Of a stretch of DNA of 64,000 nt, positions 25,409 through 34,161 are shown one piece after another. Made by a program: the position numbers and the translations under genes. Origin of the DNA: Streptomyces sp. G-G2 (GTDB taxonomy: Bacteria; Actinomycetota; Actinomycetes; Streptomycetales; Streptomycetaceae); assembly GCF_030063135.1 (NCBI RefSeq), contig NZ_JASISO010000006.1, positions 1 to 64,000 of the forward strand. Reading direction: 5' to 3'. The notes under the pieces were generated by a model. The model saw only the letters and a list, made by a program, of their open reading frames with translations, did not search any database and was not told the origin of the DNA. The number at the start of each line of letters is the position of its first letter. Position 1 is the first letter of the stretch.

Positions 25409-26980
25409 CTAGAACGGCCACCACGTGCTGTCCTCACCCAGGTCGATCTTGAAGCAGATCGCCTGCTTTCCGACGATCTTGGACAGCCACTCGCCGAAGT
25501 TGAGCGGGACGCACCACTGGGACGGGACGGACGGCGGCTTCGGAGCCACCACCGGCGGCTTCAGGGGTGTGGGCACGGGCGCGGGCACCGGAGCGGGCGA
25601 GGGCGACCCGGGGACGGGGACCTCGACGGGACTGGGCACGACGGGACTGGGAGCGACGGGGCTGGGGACGGCCGGCGACGGCTGCGGCGCCGAGGGGACG
25701 ACGGGGCTCGGTACGACGGGGCTGGGCGCGACGGGCGTGGGCACGGTTTCCGGGGCAGGGATCTCGGGGGAGGGCACGACCGGGGTCGGGACGACGGGAC
25801 TCGGGAGGACGGGACTCGGGAGGACGGGCGTCGGGAGGACGGGCGTCGGCACAGCCGGGCTCGGCACCTGCGGGGTCGGGACCTGGGGCGTGGGGACCTG
25901 GGGCGTGGGGACGACCGGCGTCGGCACCACGGGCGTCGGGATGACCGGCGTCGGGACCACCGGGGTCGGGATGACCGGCGTCGGGACCACGGGCGTCGGC
26001 AGCGGGTCCGGCTTGGCGCTCAGCGCGTCCCGGAAGGCCTTGGAGGAGCGCGGGTTCTGCTTGCACTGCCACACGCCGTGCGGGCAGTAGTCCGTGATGG
26101 TGTGGTAGGCGGGCTTGTGCTCCTCGATCCACTGGATCATGCGTCGCACGTACTCCGGGTTGTCCCCGTGCCGGAACAGTCCCCACTCCGGGTACGAGAT
26201 CTCCTTGCCGTGTGCTTTCGCGAAGTCCACGTGCTTCTGGAGACCGTACGGCTGGCTCACCTGGTCGTCGAAGGTGCTGCCCGGACCCTGGTCGTACGAG
26301 TCCATCCCGACGATGTCGACGACGTCGTCGCCGGGGTAGCACCGGGTCCAGCCGATGGCGTCCGTACCCCGGTTCGGCGCGTAGTCGAACTTGAACCGCT
26401 GCCCCGGCACCGAGCGCATCGCGGTCACGACGCGCTTCCAGTACACCTTCCAGCGCTCCGGGTCCGGGCCGCAGCGGTGGGTGTAGGTGGTGCCGTTCAT
26501 CTCCCAGCCCAGCACGATCACCGTGTCCGGCACGCCCAGCGAGACCAGCCGCTCGGCCAGCTTCTTGAAGTGGGCGTCGTTCTGGCCGTCCGCGCCCGCG
26601 CGGATCAGCCGGGCCACCTGGTGGTCCGGGATCCGGCTCTCGTTGCGCTCCTGCATCGGGACGTTCAGGACGAACATCCGGTTGGAGCGGGCCTGGCGCC
26701 ACTCGGCCCAGTCCGCGAGGAAGTCGGTGCCCTCGATGTTCGACCAGCGGTCGCCGGGCAGGTAGGTGTGGCCGACCCGGATCTCCCTGCCGCCCAGCCA
26801 GCGCGACAGCAACGGGATCCGTGCCACGCCGGACGGGCCGTAGTCGAGGTAGGCGCCCATCGCGATGCCGGACCCGGCCGGCTCCTCCCCGGGGGCAGCG
26901 AGCGCGGCGCCGGTGGCGAGCAGTCCGGCCGTGACCGTACCGACGCAGGTGCTCACCAATCTGCGGTGTGGTCTGGACAT
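25409..26980 (-). CDS. Secreted GH26-like glycosidase with long PTPVVPTP repeat region
   Basis: This 523-residue protein has a signal peptide (1-30). Its TIM-barrel catalytic domain (35-320) resembles glycoside hydrolase family 26 (mannanase/beta-glucanase-like). Probable acid/base Glu160 is in VLGWEMNGTTYTH and nucleophile Glu265 in ISYPEWGLF. From about 322 to 490 it is a run of P-[TS]-P-[VIAQ]-[VL] repeats, a rigid spacer, and it ends with a short conserved piece containing two cysteines (QWCVPLNFGEW, KQAICFKIDLGED). It converges on the exopolysaccharide operon; cleavage or remodelling of that polymer is a reasonable inference. Confidence 0.88.
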   Translation of the reverse strand: MSRPHRRLVSTCVGTVTAGLLATGAALAAPGEEPAGSGIAMGAYLDYGPSGVARIPLLSRWLGGREIRVGHTYLPGDRWSNIEGTDFLADWAEWRQARSNRMFVLNVPMQERNESRIPDHQVARLIRAGADGQNDAHFKKLAERLVSLGVPDTVIVLGWEMNGTTYTHRCGPDPERWKVYWKRVVTAMRSVPGQRFKFDYAPNRGTDAIGWTRCYPGDDVVDIVGMDSYDQGPGSTFDDQVSQPYGLQKHVDFAKAHGKEISYPEWGLFRHGDNPEYVRRMIQWIEEHKPAYHTITDYCPHGVWQCKQNPRSSKAFRDALSAKPDPLPTPVVPTPVIPTPVVPTPVIPTPVVPTPVVPTPQVPTPQVPTPQVPSPAVPTPVLPTPVLPSPVLPSPVVPTPVVPSPEIPAPETVPTPVAPSPVVPSPVVPSAPQPSPAVPSPVAPSPVVPSPVEVPVPGSPSPAPVPAPVPTPLKPPVVAPKPPSVPSQWCVPLNFGEWLSKIVGKQAICFKIDLGEDSTWWPF

Positions 26981-27112
26981 GGCGTCTCCCGAGCTTCCCC
27001 GAATCGGTGTGCTTACCAGAGACGTTAGGCATCACATCTGACGAATGGCCTGTCCGGTGGCCGCAGCGTAGGCCATTCGCAGCTGCGCACCCTCTCCGTT
27101 TGGTCCGACTAG
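26981..27112. promoter_or_regulatory. Divergent promoter region (GH26-like gene / ATP-grasp gene)
   Basis: These 132 bases lie between two divergent starts. The sequence is less GC-rich near 27020-27045 (AGACGTTAGGCATCACATCT). I could not fix promoter boxes with confidence. Confidence 0.35.
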
Positions 27113-28603
27113 GTGAAAGACACCGCTTCCATGCACGCGTTCGCCAACCATGTGCCCGCTGTTCTGCTCAGACTCGATCGGAATCCGTTCCACCACGGAA
27201 CCCTCGGCGCCGTCAGATCCCTTGGGCGCAAGGGCGTGGAGGTCCATGCCGTCGTCGAGACCGGGGGAGGTCCCATGGGTCGGTCGCGCTATCTGCGCGC
27301 GGTGCACCCCGGGCCGTCCGACGGGGTCGACCCCGAACGCCCCGAGGGGCTGCTGGAGTGTCTGACCGGGGTCTCGGAGCGGATCGGCCGTCCCGCGGTG
27401 CTCGTCGCCATGGACGATCTCAGCGCCATCGCGGTGTCGCGGATCGCGCCGATGCTCCAGGACCGGTTCCGGATCCCCCATCAGCCGGACGGCCTGCCCG
27501 CCCGGGTGGCCGACAAGGCGGAGCTGTCACGGCTCTGCGAGCGCTGGGACATCCCGCACCCGGAGACGGTGATCCCGCAGAGCGCCGCCGAGGCCGTCGA
27601 GGCCGCCTGGCGGCTGGGGCTGCCGGTGGTCGCCAAGTGGAGCCGCCCCTGGCTGCTGCCCGCGGGCGTCGGCCTGCGCAGCACCACGCTGGTGCACACC
27701 ACCGCCGAGGCGCGGCGGCTGTACGAGCGTTCCGCCGAGGCCGGGAGCCCGCTGCTGCTCCAGCGGTTCCTGCCCGCCGGGACCGACACGGACTGGTTCT
27801 TCCACGGCTGCTTCACCCGGGGCGGGCACCCGCTGCTCACCGGCTCGGGGCGCAAGGAGCTGTCCTGGCCGGTGCGTACGGGGCTGACGGCGATGGGGCG
27901 TTGGCTGCCGGACCCGGCGGTGGAGGAGGCGGGGCTGCGGATCGCGGAGCGGCTCGGCTACCAGGGGATCCTCGACCTGGACTTCCGCCGGGACGAGCGG
28001 GGGTGCTTCCGGCTGGTGGACTTCAACCCGCGGCCCGGGGCGCAGTTCCGGCTGTTCACCGACGCGGGCGGGCTGGACGTCGTACAGGCGCTGTACCGGG
28101 ACCTGACGGGGCAACGGGTGCCGGAACCGGTGGGCGGCCCGGGGCGGGTGTTCGTGGCGGAGAACTACGCGCTGCTGGCGGCCGTACGGGGGCCGCTGCC
28201 GAGGCGGGCCGCGCCGGTCGTGGTGGCGACGCCCGCGAAGCCGGTGGCGGGGGAGAGCGCCGCGCGGCCGGTGCGGGTCGTTCCGGCGGCGGAGCGGGGG
28301 CGGGTGGAACTGGCCTGGTTCGCGGCGGACGACGTCCTGCCGTTCCTGGCGATGGTCGCGGCGTTCCTGGGGCGCGGGGCGGACAAGGGGGCGCGGGGTG
28401 CGTGGAACGCGCTGAGCGAGGTGCCGGCGAGGGGGTGGCGGACGGCGCGGGCCGTGGCGCGGGCGCCTCGGCAGCGGGTCGCGCCGGGGGCGCGGGTGGT
28501 GGGTGGGGTGGGTGAGGCGGCCGAGTCGCTCGCGTCCGCCGCGTCCGTCGAGTGCGTCGAGTCGGCCGAATCCGCCGAGCCGGAGGGGCTGGTGACCCGG
28601 TGA
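27113..28603 (+). CDS. ATP-grasp domain carboxylate-amine/thiol ligase-like protein
   Basis: This 496-residue protein has an N-terminal pre-ATP-grasp region (AVLLRLDRNPFHHGTLGAVR, VLVAMDDLSAIAV) and an ATP-grasp core: ADKAELSRLCERWDIPHPET, the lysine in GLPVVAKWSRPW, LLQRFLPAGTDTDWFFHG, and the metal-binding ILDLDFRRDERGCFRLVDFN. The last 100 residues are low complexity (Ser/Ala/Glu/Val). The family joins a carboxylate to an amine using ATP; the substrate is unknown. A GTG at 27113 and an ATG at 27131 are both possible. The flavoprotein gene 340 bp downstream is a usual neighbour in Streptomyces, from memory. Confidence 0.85.
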   Translation: MKDTASMHAFANHVPAVLLRLDRNPFHHGTLGAVRSLGRKGVEVHAVVETGGGPMGRSRYLRAVHPGPSDGVDPERPEGLLECLTGVSERIGRPAVLVAMDDLSAIAVSRIAPMLQDRFRIPHQPDGLPARVADKAELSRLCERWDIPHPETVIPQSAAEAVEAAWRLGLPVVAKWSRPWLLPAGVGLRSTTLVHTTAEARRLYERSAEAGSPLLLQRFLPAGTDTDWFFHGCFTRGGHPLLTGSGRKELSWPVRTGLTAMGRWLPDPAVEEAGLRIAERLGYQGILDLDFRRDERGCFRLVDFNPRPGAQFRLFTDAGGLDVVQALYRDLTGQRVPEPVGGPGRVFVAENYALLAAVRGPLPRRAAPVVVATPAKPVAGESAARPVRVVPAAERGRVELAWFAADDVLPFLAMVAAFLGRGADKGARGAWNALSEVPARGWRTARAVARAPRQRVAPGARVVGGVGEAAESLASAASVECVESAESAEPEGLVTR

Positions 28604-28941
28604 CGGGGTGACGGGGTGACGCCGGGGGTGCGCGTGGGGTGTGCGGTGTGCGGGTCGCGTGGTCCGCGCGGTGCCTCCGGCGGGCCCTCAAACGCCGGGC
28701 GGGCTGGTTGTGGCCGGGCTGGAGGTGGGTGGGCGGGACGGTTGTGGGCGGGACGGTTGTGGCCGGGCCGGAGGTGGCGGGGCGGGCTGGTTGTGGGTGG
28801 GCTGGCTGGTTTCGGCCGGGCCGGTTGTGGCTGCTCCGGTTCGGAGTCGGGGGCGGTGCGTGGAAGGGATCCGGGCCCGGGATGCGGGAGCGGACGGGTA
28901 GCTAGGGCCGGTGTGAGACCGGCAGGAGACTGGAGACTGCC
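28604..28941. other. G-rich intergenic region with dispersed repeat
   Basis: No gene is visible. It begins with short direct repeats (GTGACGGG, three times), holds a copy of the 34-bp repeat, and then strongly G-skewed GGTTGTGG-type repeats from 28707 to 28830 that could form G-quadruplexes. A ribosome site (GGCAGGAGAC, then TGGAGA) precedes the flavoprotein GTG. Confidence 0.6.
28673..28706 (-). repeat. Dispersed 34-bp repeat, copy 2 (inverted)
   Basis: This is the exact reverse complement of 325-358, read here as GCCTCCGGCGGGCCCTCAAA and onward. It lies about 70 bases after the ATP-grasp gene's stop. Confidence 0.75.
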
Positions 28942-30243
28942 GTGGCGCGCATGGACGATCTCGTGGTGGTCGGCGCGGGACCGTACGGGCTGTCCGTCGC
29001 CGCCCACGCGGCGGCGGCCGGGCTCGGCGTACGGGTGCTCGGCCGCCCGATGGCCTCCTGGCGGGACCACATGCCCGAGGGCATGTACCTCAAGTCCGAG
29101 CCGTGGTCCTCGAACCTGTCCGCGCCGGGCGGGCGCTACACCCTGGCCGACTTCTGCGCCACTCGCGGCACGGTCGCGGAGCACGGCACTCCGCTGCCGA
29201 TCGGGACCTTCAGCGCGTACGGGCTCTGGTTCGCCCGGCACGCCGCGCCCCCGGTCGAGGAGGTGACGGTCACCGAGGTCACCCCGCAGGGCGCCGGGTT
29301 CCGGATCAGCACCGACGGGGGCGAACCCCTGCTGGCCCGTACGGTCGCCCTCGCGGTCGGGGTGATGCCCTTCGTGAACCACCCGTCCGCGCTGCGCGCG
29401 CTGCCCCCGGCCCACTATTCGCACAGCAGCGACCACCGGGACCTGACCCGCTTCGCCGGTCAGGAGGTAGCGGTGCTCGGCGCGGGTCAGGCCGCGCTGG
29501 AGACCGCCGCGCTGCTGGCCGAGGCCGGGGCCCGGCCCGTACTGGTGGCCCGCCGGTCCCGGCTGAACTGGAACACCCTCCCGCAGCCCCTGGAGCGCCC
29601 CCTGACCCGGGCCCTGCGCGATCCGCACAGCGGGCTCGGCACGGGCTGGCGCGGCTGGGCCTGGTCGGAGCTGCCCTGGGCGGTGCGCAGGCTGCCCGCC
29701 GCGACCCGGGAGCGGATCGCGGCCACCGAGCTGGGCCCGGCCGGGGCCTGGTGGCTGCGGGACCGGTTCGAGAGCCGGGTGCCCGTGCTGCTGGGCCACG
29801 CCCTGCACCGGGCGGTGCCGGTGGGCGCCCGGACCCGGCTGGGGCTGACCACCGCCTCCGGTGAGTCGGTGGTCCTGGACGTCGCGCACGTGATCGCGGC
29901 GACCGGCTTCCGCCCGGGGCTGGGGCGCCTCGGACTGCTGGACGCGGGACTGCGTACGGCGGTGCGGACGGCCGCGAGCGCGGATCCTGCCGGGGGCCCG
30001 GACGTCCCCGAGCTGAGCGCGCACTTCGAGTCCTCGTGGCCGGGGCTGTTCTTCGCGGGACTGCTCACGGCTCCCTCATTCGGCCCTTCCATGCGATTCG
30101 TACACGGCGCGGGCTTCACGGCGGGGAGACTGGTGAGAGGAGTCCGCAAGCGCCTGGGCGCCCAGGGCCCGCTGCCGGGCTCCACCGGCGCCGCCGCCCC
30201 CCGGGGCCTCGGTGCCGGGCATCAGAAGACCTATCCGGTGTGA
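28942..30243 (+). CDS. FAD-dependent NAD(P)-binding oxidoreductase (flavin monooxygenase-like)
   Basis: This 433-residue flavoprotein has an FAD-binding GxGxxG Rossmann motif at the start (VVVGAGPYGLSVAAHA) and a second nucleotide-binding motif in the middle (VAVLGAGQAALETAALLAEAG, with VLVARR following). VIAATGFRPGL is the ATG motif typical of flavin-dependent monooxygenase-like proteins. LKSEPWSSNLSAPGGRYTLA resembles lysine/ornithine N-monooxygenase relatives. The GTG start has a strong GGAGA upstream. It is probably functionally linked to the ATP-grasp enzyme before it, but the reaction is unknown. Confidence 0.85.
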   Translation: MARMDDLVVVGAGPYGLSVAAHAAAAGLGVRVLGRPMASWRDHMPEGMYLKSEPWSSNLSAPGGRYTLADFCATRGTVAEHGTPLPIGTFSAYGLWFARHAAPPVEEVTVTEVTPQGAGFRISTDGGEPLLARTVALAVGVMPFVNHPSALRALPPAHYSHSSDHRDLTRFAGQEVAVLGAGQAALETAALLAEAGARPVLVARRSRLNWNTLPQPLERPLTRALRDPHSGLGTGWRGWAWSELPWAVRRLPAATRERIAATELGPAGAWWLRDRFESRVPVLLGHALHRAVPVGARTRLGLTTASGESVVLDVAHVIAATGFRPGLGRLGLLDAGLRTAVRTAASADPAGGPDVPELSAHFESSWPGLFFAGLLTAPSFGPSMRFVHGAGFTAGRLVRGVRKRLGAQGPLPGSTGAAAPRGLGAGHQKTYPV

Positions 30244-30267
30244 GAGCCGGTGCGAAAGGGGTCCGCG

Positions 30268-30507
30268 ATGAGCCCGGAGAGAGCACAGGGGCGGGGCTGG
30301 GTCCACATTCCGGCCAGCCGCGCGGAGCAGCCCGCCGGGCCGGGCCGCGGGAGCGCGGCCCGGCCGCCGCAGCCACCGCAGGGGGACCAGCCCGCCATCT
30401 ACCTCTCCCTGGTCACGCGCTGGCGGGAGGCCGGACGCACCCTTCCAGGGCATCCTGACGAGGAGTGGGAGCGGTTGATCTCCCAGCCGTGCTGGCCCGG
30501 CCGATAG
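30268..30507 (+). CDS. Small conserved-looking hypothetical protein
   Basis: This 79-residue protein is soluble, Pro/Gly/Arg-rich at the N-terminus, with an ordered C-terminal half (AIYLSLVTRWREAGRTLPG, DEEWERLISQPCWPGR). AAAGGGG at good distance supports ATG 30268 over the GTG at 30250. It sits 25 bases after the flavoprotein and 13 bases before the phosphatase, so it is likely cotranscribed with both. I recognise no family. Confidence 0.65.
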   Translation: MSPERAQGRGWVHIPASRAEQPAGPGRGSAARPPQPPQGDQPAIYLSLVTRWREAGRTLPGHPDEEWERLISQPCWPGR

Positions 30508-30519
30508 GTGGTGTGACGC

Positions 30520-32592
30520 GTGGCAGCGGCGGAGCACGACGGGCCCGGACCGCCCCCGGCGATCACCGCCGAGGAGCGGCTCGCACTGAACGGCATGGGC
30601 AGCTTCGAGTGGGACCTGGGCTCGGGGACCATGGAACTGGACCCGGCCGGGATGGTGGTCTTCGACCTGGAGCCGGCGGAGTTCGACGGCACCCCGGAGG
30701 GTTTGGGGCTGCGGATCCCGGCCGATGACAGCGCCCGGCTGGCGGACTCGGTCCTGGCGACCCTGGACGGCGGCGGGGACACGTACGGCTCGTACTTCAC
30801 GGTCCGGCGGCGCGACGGCCGCGACCAGTGGACCCACACCCAGGGCCGGGTGCTGCGCGACGAGGACGGGCGGCCCCGGCGGATCGTGGGGATCGTCCGC
30901 GACGCGACCGCCGAACTGGCCCACGCCACGCTGCTGCGGAAGCTGGAGGCGGCGCGCGCCAAGCAGAGCACGATCGTCCAGCGGACCACGGAGGCCCTGT
31001 CCCGGGCGGTGACGGTGGACGACGTCACGGCCACGCTGACCGGCGCGGGCGCGCTGGAGCGGCTCGGCGCGGAGGGGCTGGCGCTGGGGCTGGTCGAGAA
31101 CGGCGCGATGAAGATCATCGCGCTGAGCGGGGAGACGCTGGAGATCCTGAGCGAGCGACAGTTCACCCGGTTGGACGGATCGCTGCCGCTGTCCCAGACG
31201 GTCCTCACGCGCAAGGCGCGTTTCGTCAACGACCTGGGCGAGCTGGCGGCCGAGTTCCCGCTGTTCGCGCCCTACCTGAGCCGGATCCGGTTCAACGCGG
31301 CCGCCTATCTGCCGCTGATCGCCCAGGCCAAGGCGATCGGCGGGCTGGTGCTCTTCTACGAGCGGCGCAGCGAGTTCAGCCCCGAGGAGCGGAACCTGTG
31401 CCTGGGGCTGGCGGGCATCGTCGCCCAGTCGCTCCAGCGCGCGCTGCTCTTCGACCAGGAGCGGGAGTTCGCCACCGGCCTGCAGGCGGCCATGCTGCCC
31501 CGGCGGATCCCGGAGATCACCGGCGGCGAGATCGCGGTGCGCTACCACTCGGCGTGGAGCGGGCGCGAGGTCGGCGGCGACTGGTACGACGTGATCGCGC
31601 TGCCCCGGGACCGGGTCGGGATCGTGGTCGGCGACGTCCAGGGCCACGACACGCACGCGGCGGCGATCATGGGGCAACTGCGGATCGCGCTGCGGGCGTA
31701 CGCGGGCGAGGGCCATCCGCCCGCCACGGTCCTCGCCCGCGCCTCGCGCTTCCTCGCCGAACTGGACACCGAACGCTTCGCGACCTGCACCTACGCCCAG
31801 GTGGACCTGGAGACGGGCGGGGTACGGGCGGTGCGCGCCGGACACCTGGGCCCGCTGATCCGGCACACCGACGGGCGCACCGGCTGGCCGAACCTGCGCG
31901 GCGGCCTCCCGCTGGGCCTGGCCTCGGTCTTCGAGCAGGAGGACTTCCCCGAGACCCGGCTCGACCTGGTGCCCGGCGAGACCCTGGTGCTGTGCACGGA
32001 CGGGCTGGTGGAGGAGCCCGGTACGACGATCACCACCGGGATGGACGCGCTGGCGCACGCGGTGCGCTCGGGCCCCCAGGAGGCCGGGGCGCTGGCGGAT
32101 CACCTGCTGGACCGGCTGTGGGAGCGCTGGGGCTCGGGCGACGACGTGGCCCTGCTGGTGCTGCGCCGGGCCCCGGACCCGGGCACGCACCGGGCGCCCC
32201 GGATCCACCAGTACGTCCACCAGGCCGACCCCGAGGGCCTCTCGGAGGCCCGTTACGCGCTGCGCCAGGCGCTGCGCGACTGGGGGGTGCCGGGGCTGGC
32301 CGACGATGTGGAGCTGGCGGCGGGGGAGTTGCTGGTCAATGCGCTGCTGCACACCGAGGGCGGCGCGGTGCTGACCATGGAGGTGCTGCCGGAACCGGTG
32401 CGCCGGATCCGGCTGTGGGTCAAGGACCGTTCCAGCGTGTGGCCGCGCAGGCGGACCCCGGGGGAGGCGGCGACGACCGGGCGCGGGCTGCTGCTGGTGG
32501 ACGCGCTGGCCACGCACTGGGGCGTGGAGTCCCGGGGCGACGGCAAGGCGGTGTGGTGCGAGTTCGACGCGCCTCCCGATGACTCCGGGTGA
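30520..32592 (+). CDS. SpoIIE-type PP2C phosphatase with PAS, GAF and HATPase domains
   Basis: This 690-residue signalling protein has, in order, a PAS-like domain (residues 20-130, with ending GRPRRIVGIVRDATAEL), a GAF domain (about 150-310), and a SpoIIE/PP2C_2 phosphatase domain (about 320-540: SAWSGREVGGDWYDVIAL, VGIVVGDVQGHD with metal-binding Asp, LVLCTDGLVEEPGT). The C-terminal RsbW-like HATPase_c domain (570-690) shows ELAAGELLVNALLH and RGLLLVDALATHWG. Such Streptomyces proteins combine an anti-anti-sigma phosphatase with an anti-sigma kinase-like module in one chain, for partner switching. The GTG is the best-supported start. The partner is unknown. Confidence 0.92.
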   Translation: MAAAEHDGPGPPPAITAEERLALNGMGSFEWDLGSGTMELDPAGMVVFDLEPAEFDGTPEGLGLRIPADDSARLADSVLATLDGGGDTYGSYFTVRRRDGRDQWTHTQGRVLRDEDGRPRRIVGIVRDATAELAHATLLRKLEAARAKQSTIVQRTTEALSRAVTVDDVTATLTGAGALERLGAEGLALGLVENGAMKIIALSGETLEILSERQFTRLDGSLPLSQTVLTRKARFVNDLGELAAEFPLFAPYLSRIRFNAAAYLPLIAQAKAIGGLVLFYERRSEFSPEERNLCLGLAGIVAQSLQRALLFDQEREFATGLQAAMLPRRIPEITGGEIAVRYHSAWSGREVGGDWYDVIALPRDRVGIVVGDVQGHDTHAAAIMGQLRIALRAYAGEGHPPATVLARASRFLAELDTERFATCTYAQVDLETGGVRAVRAGHLGPLIRHTDGRTGWPNLRGGLPLGLASVFEQEDFPETRLDLVPGETLVLCTDGLVEEPGTTITTGMDALAHAVRSGPQEAGALADHLLDRLWERWGSGDDVALLVLRRAPDPGTHRAPRIHQYVHQADPEGLSEARYALRQALRDWGVPGLADDVELAAGELLVNALLHTEGGAVLTMEVLPEPVRRIRLWVKDRSSVWPRRRTPGEAATTGRGLLLVDALATHWGVESRGDGKAVWCEFDAPPDDSG

Positions 32593-32645
32593 CTTTTCCC
32601 TCACGTCGAGTCGCGGGTTCGGCCGGGGCGGGTGATGATCCGGTC

Positions 32646-32819
32646 ATGGAGAGGATTCGGCCGTGGGGGCTCGTACTGCTGGCGGCGCTGGTGATCGCGG
32701 TGATCGCGGGCGCCGCCCCGAGGATCGCGGACTGGACGGCGGGCCGCGCGCACGCGGCGCCCGGGTGCCGGTCGGTGGCCTTCATGTCGATGACCGGCGC
32801 GGCGCCGGAATGCCGGTAG
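32646..32819 (+). CDS. Small single-pass membrane protein, hypothetical
   Basis: This 57-residue protein starts MERIRPWGLVLLAALVIAVI, a clear hydrophobic segment, followed by a short exported or periplasmic tail with two cysteines (PGCRSV, PECR). The upstream in-frame start at 32589 adds unrelated residues overlapping the phosphatase end. Translation is plausible but a ribosome site is not obvious. Confidence 0.5.
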   Translation: MERIRPWGLVLLAALVIAVIAGAAPRIADWTAGRAHAAPGCRSVAFMSMTGAAPECR

Positions 32820-32885
32820 CGGCGGCTACCGGTCGGAGCGGGCCGCGGGGCGGGGCCGCGGGCCCGGGTCGTACGGCGGCGCCCG

Positions 32886-33338
32886 TCAGTGGCCGTCGAT
32901 CGTGAGGCCGTGACCGTCCTGCGCGAGGACGTCCTGGGAGAACGAGGTCGGCACCAAGGAGTGGCCGTGCGCCCGGGTGGCGGTCAGCCGGGCCTCGGTC
33001 TCGGCGGCGCCGGGGTGCAGACCGGGGGCGACCCCGACGGTGCCGGTGACGGACCACTCGTGGACGGCGCCGTCGCACGCGGCGCTGCCCGCGCCCATGC
33101 CGAGGCGCTTGTCGCCGTCCTGGCGCACCAGGGTCTGGATCTGCACCCCCTCGGGTGATCCGGGCGCGCAGCGGTAGACCCCGGAAAGGGTGACGCGGCC
33201 GTCCCGGGTGATGGTCGCGTGGTCCCGTACGGAAATCGTATTCAGGCCGGAATCGGCGGTCGCCGGTACGGCGCAAACGGCGCCGGCGGCCAGTGCGGCC
33301 AGCGCGGACAAGGTGATGCGGGAGACGGGCGTGCCCAT
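32886..33338 (-). CDS. Secreted DUF6299-like protein
   Basis: This 150-residue exported protein has a signal peptide of 29 residues (MGTPVSRITLSALAALAAGA, ending PATA). The mature domain opens NTISVRDHATITRDGRVTLS, followed by GVYRCAP and two conserved cysteines, and reads as an all-beta immunoglobulin-like fold. I recall this pattern as DUF6299. GGAGGAACG precedes the ATG. It is divergent from the lipoprotein gene at 33492. Function is unknown. Confidence 0.75.
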   Translation of the reverse strand: MGTPVSRITLSALAALAAGAVCAVPATADSGLNTISVRDHATITRDGRVTLSGVYRCAPGSPEGVQIQTLVRQDGDKRLGMGAGSAACDGAVHEWSVTGTVGVAPGLHPGAAETEARLTATRAHGHSLVPTSFSQDVLAQDGHGLTIDGH

Positions 33339-33491
33339 CGTTCCTCCAGGTGGGTGCGGGCGGTGAATTCCGCCGGAACGAATTGTGCAGGTCGCTCGGC
33401 GGTATCCCGCTCCGGTCACTCGTGTCGGTGAGTGCAATTTCCCGTCCGGGCGCGTGAGACTGGCCGCAATACATCCCCGAAGGGATCCCGC

Positions 33492-34103
33492 ATGCGCCAG
33501 CCCGCCTCCGTTCTCGCCCTCGCCCTCCTGCCCCTCCTGCTGTTCGGGTCCACCGCCTGCCAGAGCGCCCCCGAGGGGGCCGCGCTCGCGCCCGCCGCCG
33601 CCCCGGCCGTCCCCGTCGACGACGGCGTGCCCGGCGGCGCCGACGAGGAGGCCGCGGCGGCCCCGGGCGCGCTCGCGGGCCCGGCCGTCAAGGAAGCCCA
33701 TGTGGGTGACCCCGTACGAGTGCGCGGTCAGCAGGTGGGCAGGCACCTCCAGGCGGTGCTCACCGCGTACGTCGACCCGGCGGTCAGTGTCGACCAGACC
33801 TTCGCCCCGGCCGCGGGCAAGCGCTGGGTGGGGGCCGGGATGTCCTTCGTCAACGTGGGCGGGTCGACGTACGGGGCGCTCGGGAGCATGTGGGCGTACG
33901 ACAGCGCGGGACAGCGCTATCCGGCGGTGAAGACGGGCGGGCTGACCACCGGCAAGCCCCTCGTCTTCGATTCGCTTTCGGTCGGTGACCGGGCCGAGGG
34001 ATGGGTCGCGTTCGAAATCCCGGAAAACGTGCGGATCGTACGCCTCCAGTACCAGGACGCGAACACGCAGGCGAATTCCGGAGAGGGATTCTGGGCGGTC
34101 TGA
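33492..34103 (+). CDS. Putative lipoprotein with DUF4352-like domain
   Basis: This 203-residue protein starts MRQPASVLALALLPLLLFGS and has a lipobox-like TAC with modified Cys, then an Ala/Pro-rich linker. The DUF4352-like beta-sandwich follows (about 75-203: VGDPVRVRGQQVGRHLQAVL, RWVGAGMSFVNVGGSTYG, GDRAEGWVAFEIPE). It is anchored to the outer face of the membrane. The lipobox -3 position is Ser rather than Leu, so lipidation is likely but not certain. CCCGAAGGGATCCCGC precedes the ATG. Confidence 0.75.
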   Translation: MRQPASVLALALLPLLLFGSTACQSAPEGAALAPAAAPAVPVDDGVPGGADEEAAAAPGALAGPAVKEAHVGDPVRVRGQQVGRHLQAVLTAYVDPAVSVDQTFAPAAGKRWVGAGMSFVNVGGSTYGALGSMWAYDSAGQRYPAVKTGGLTTGKPLVFDSLSVGDRAEGWVAFEIPENVRIVRLQYQDANTQANSGEGFWAV

Positions 34104-34161
34104 ACCCACCCGGGTGAAGCGCCGGGAAATAGCGGGGGGAAAGGCCACTAAGGTGCGGGCC

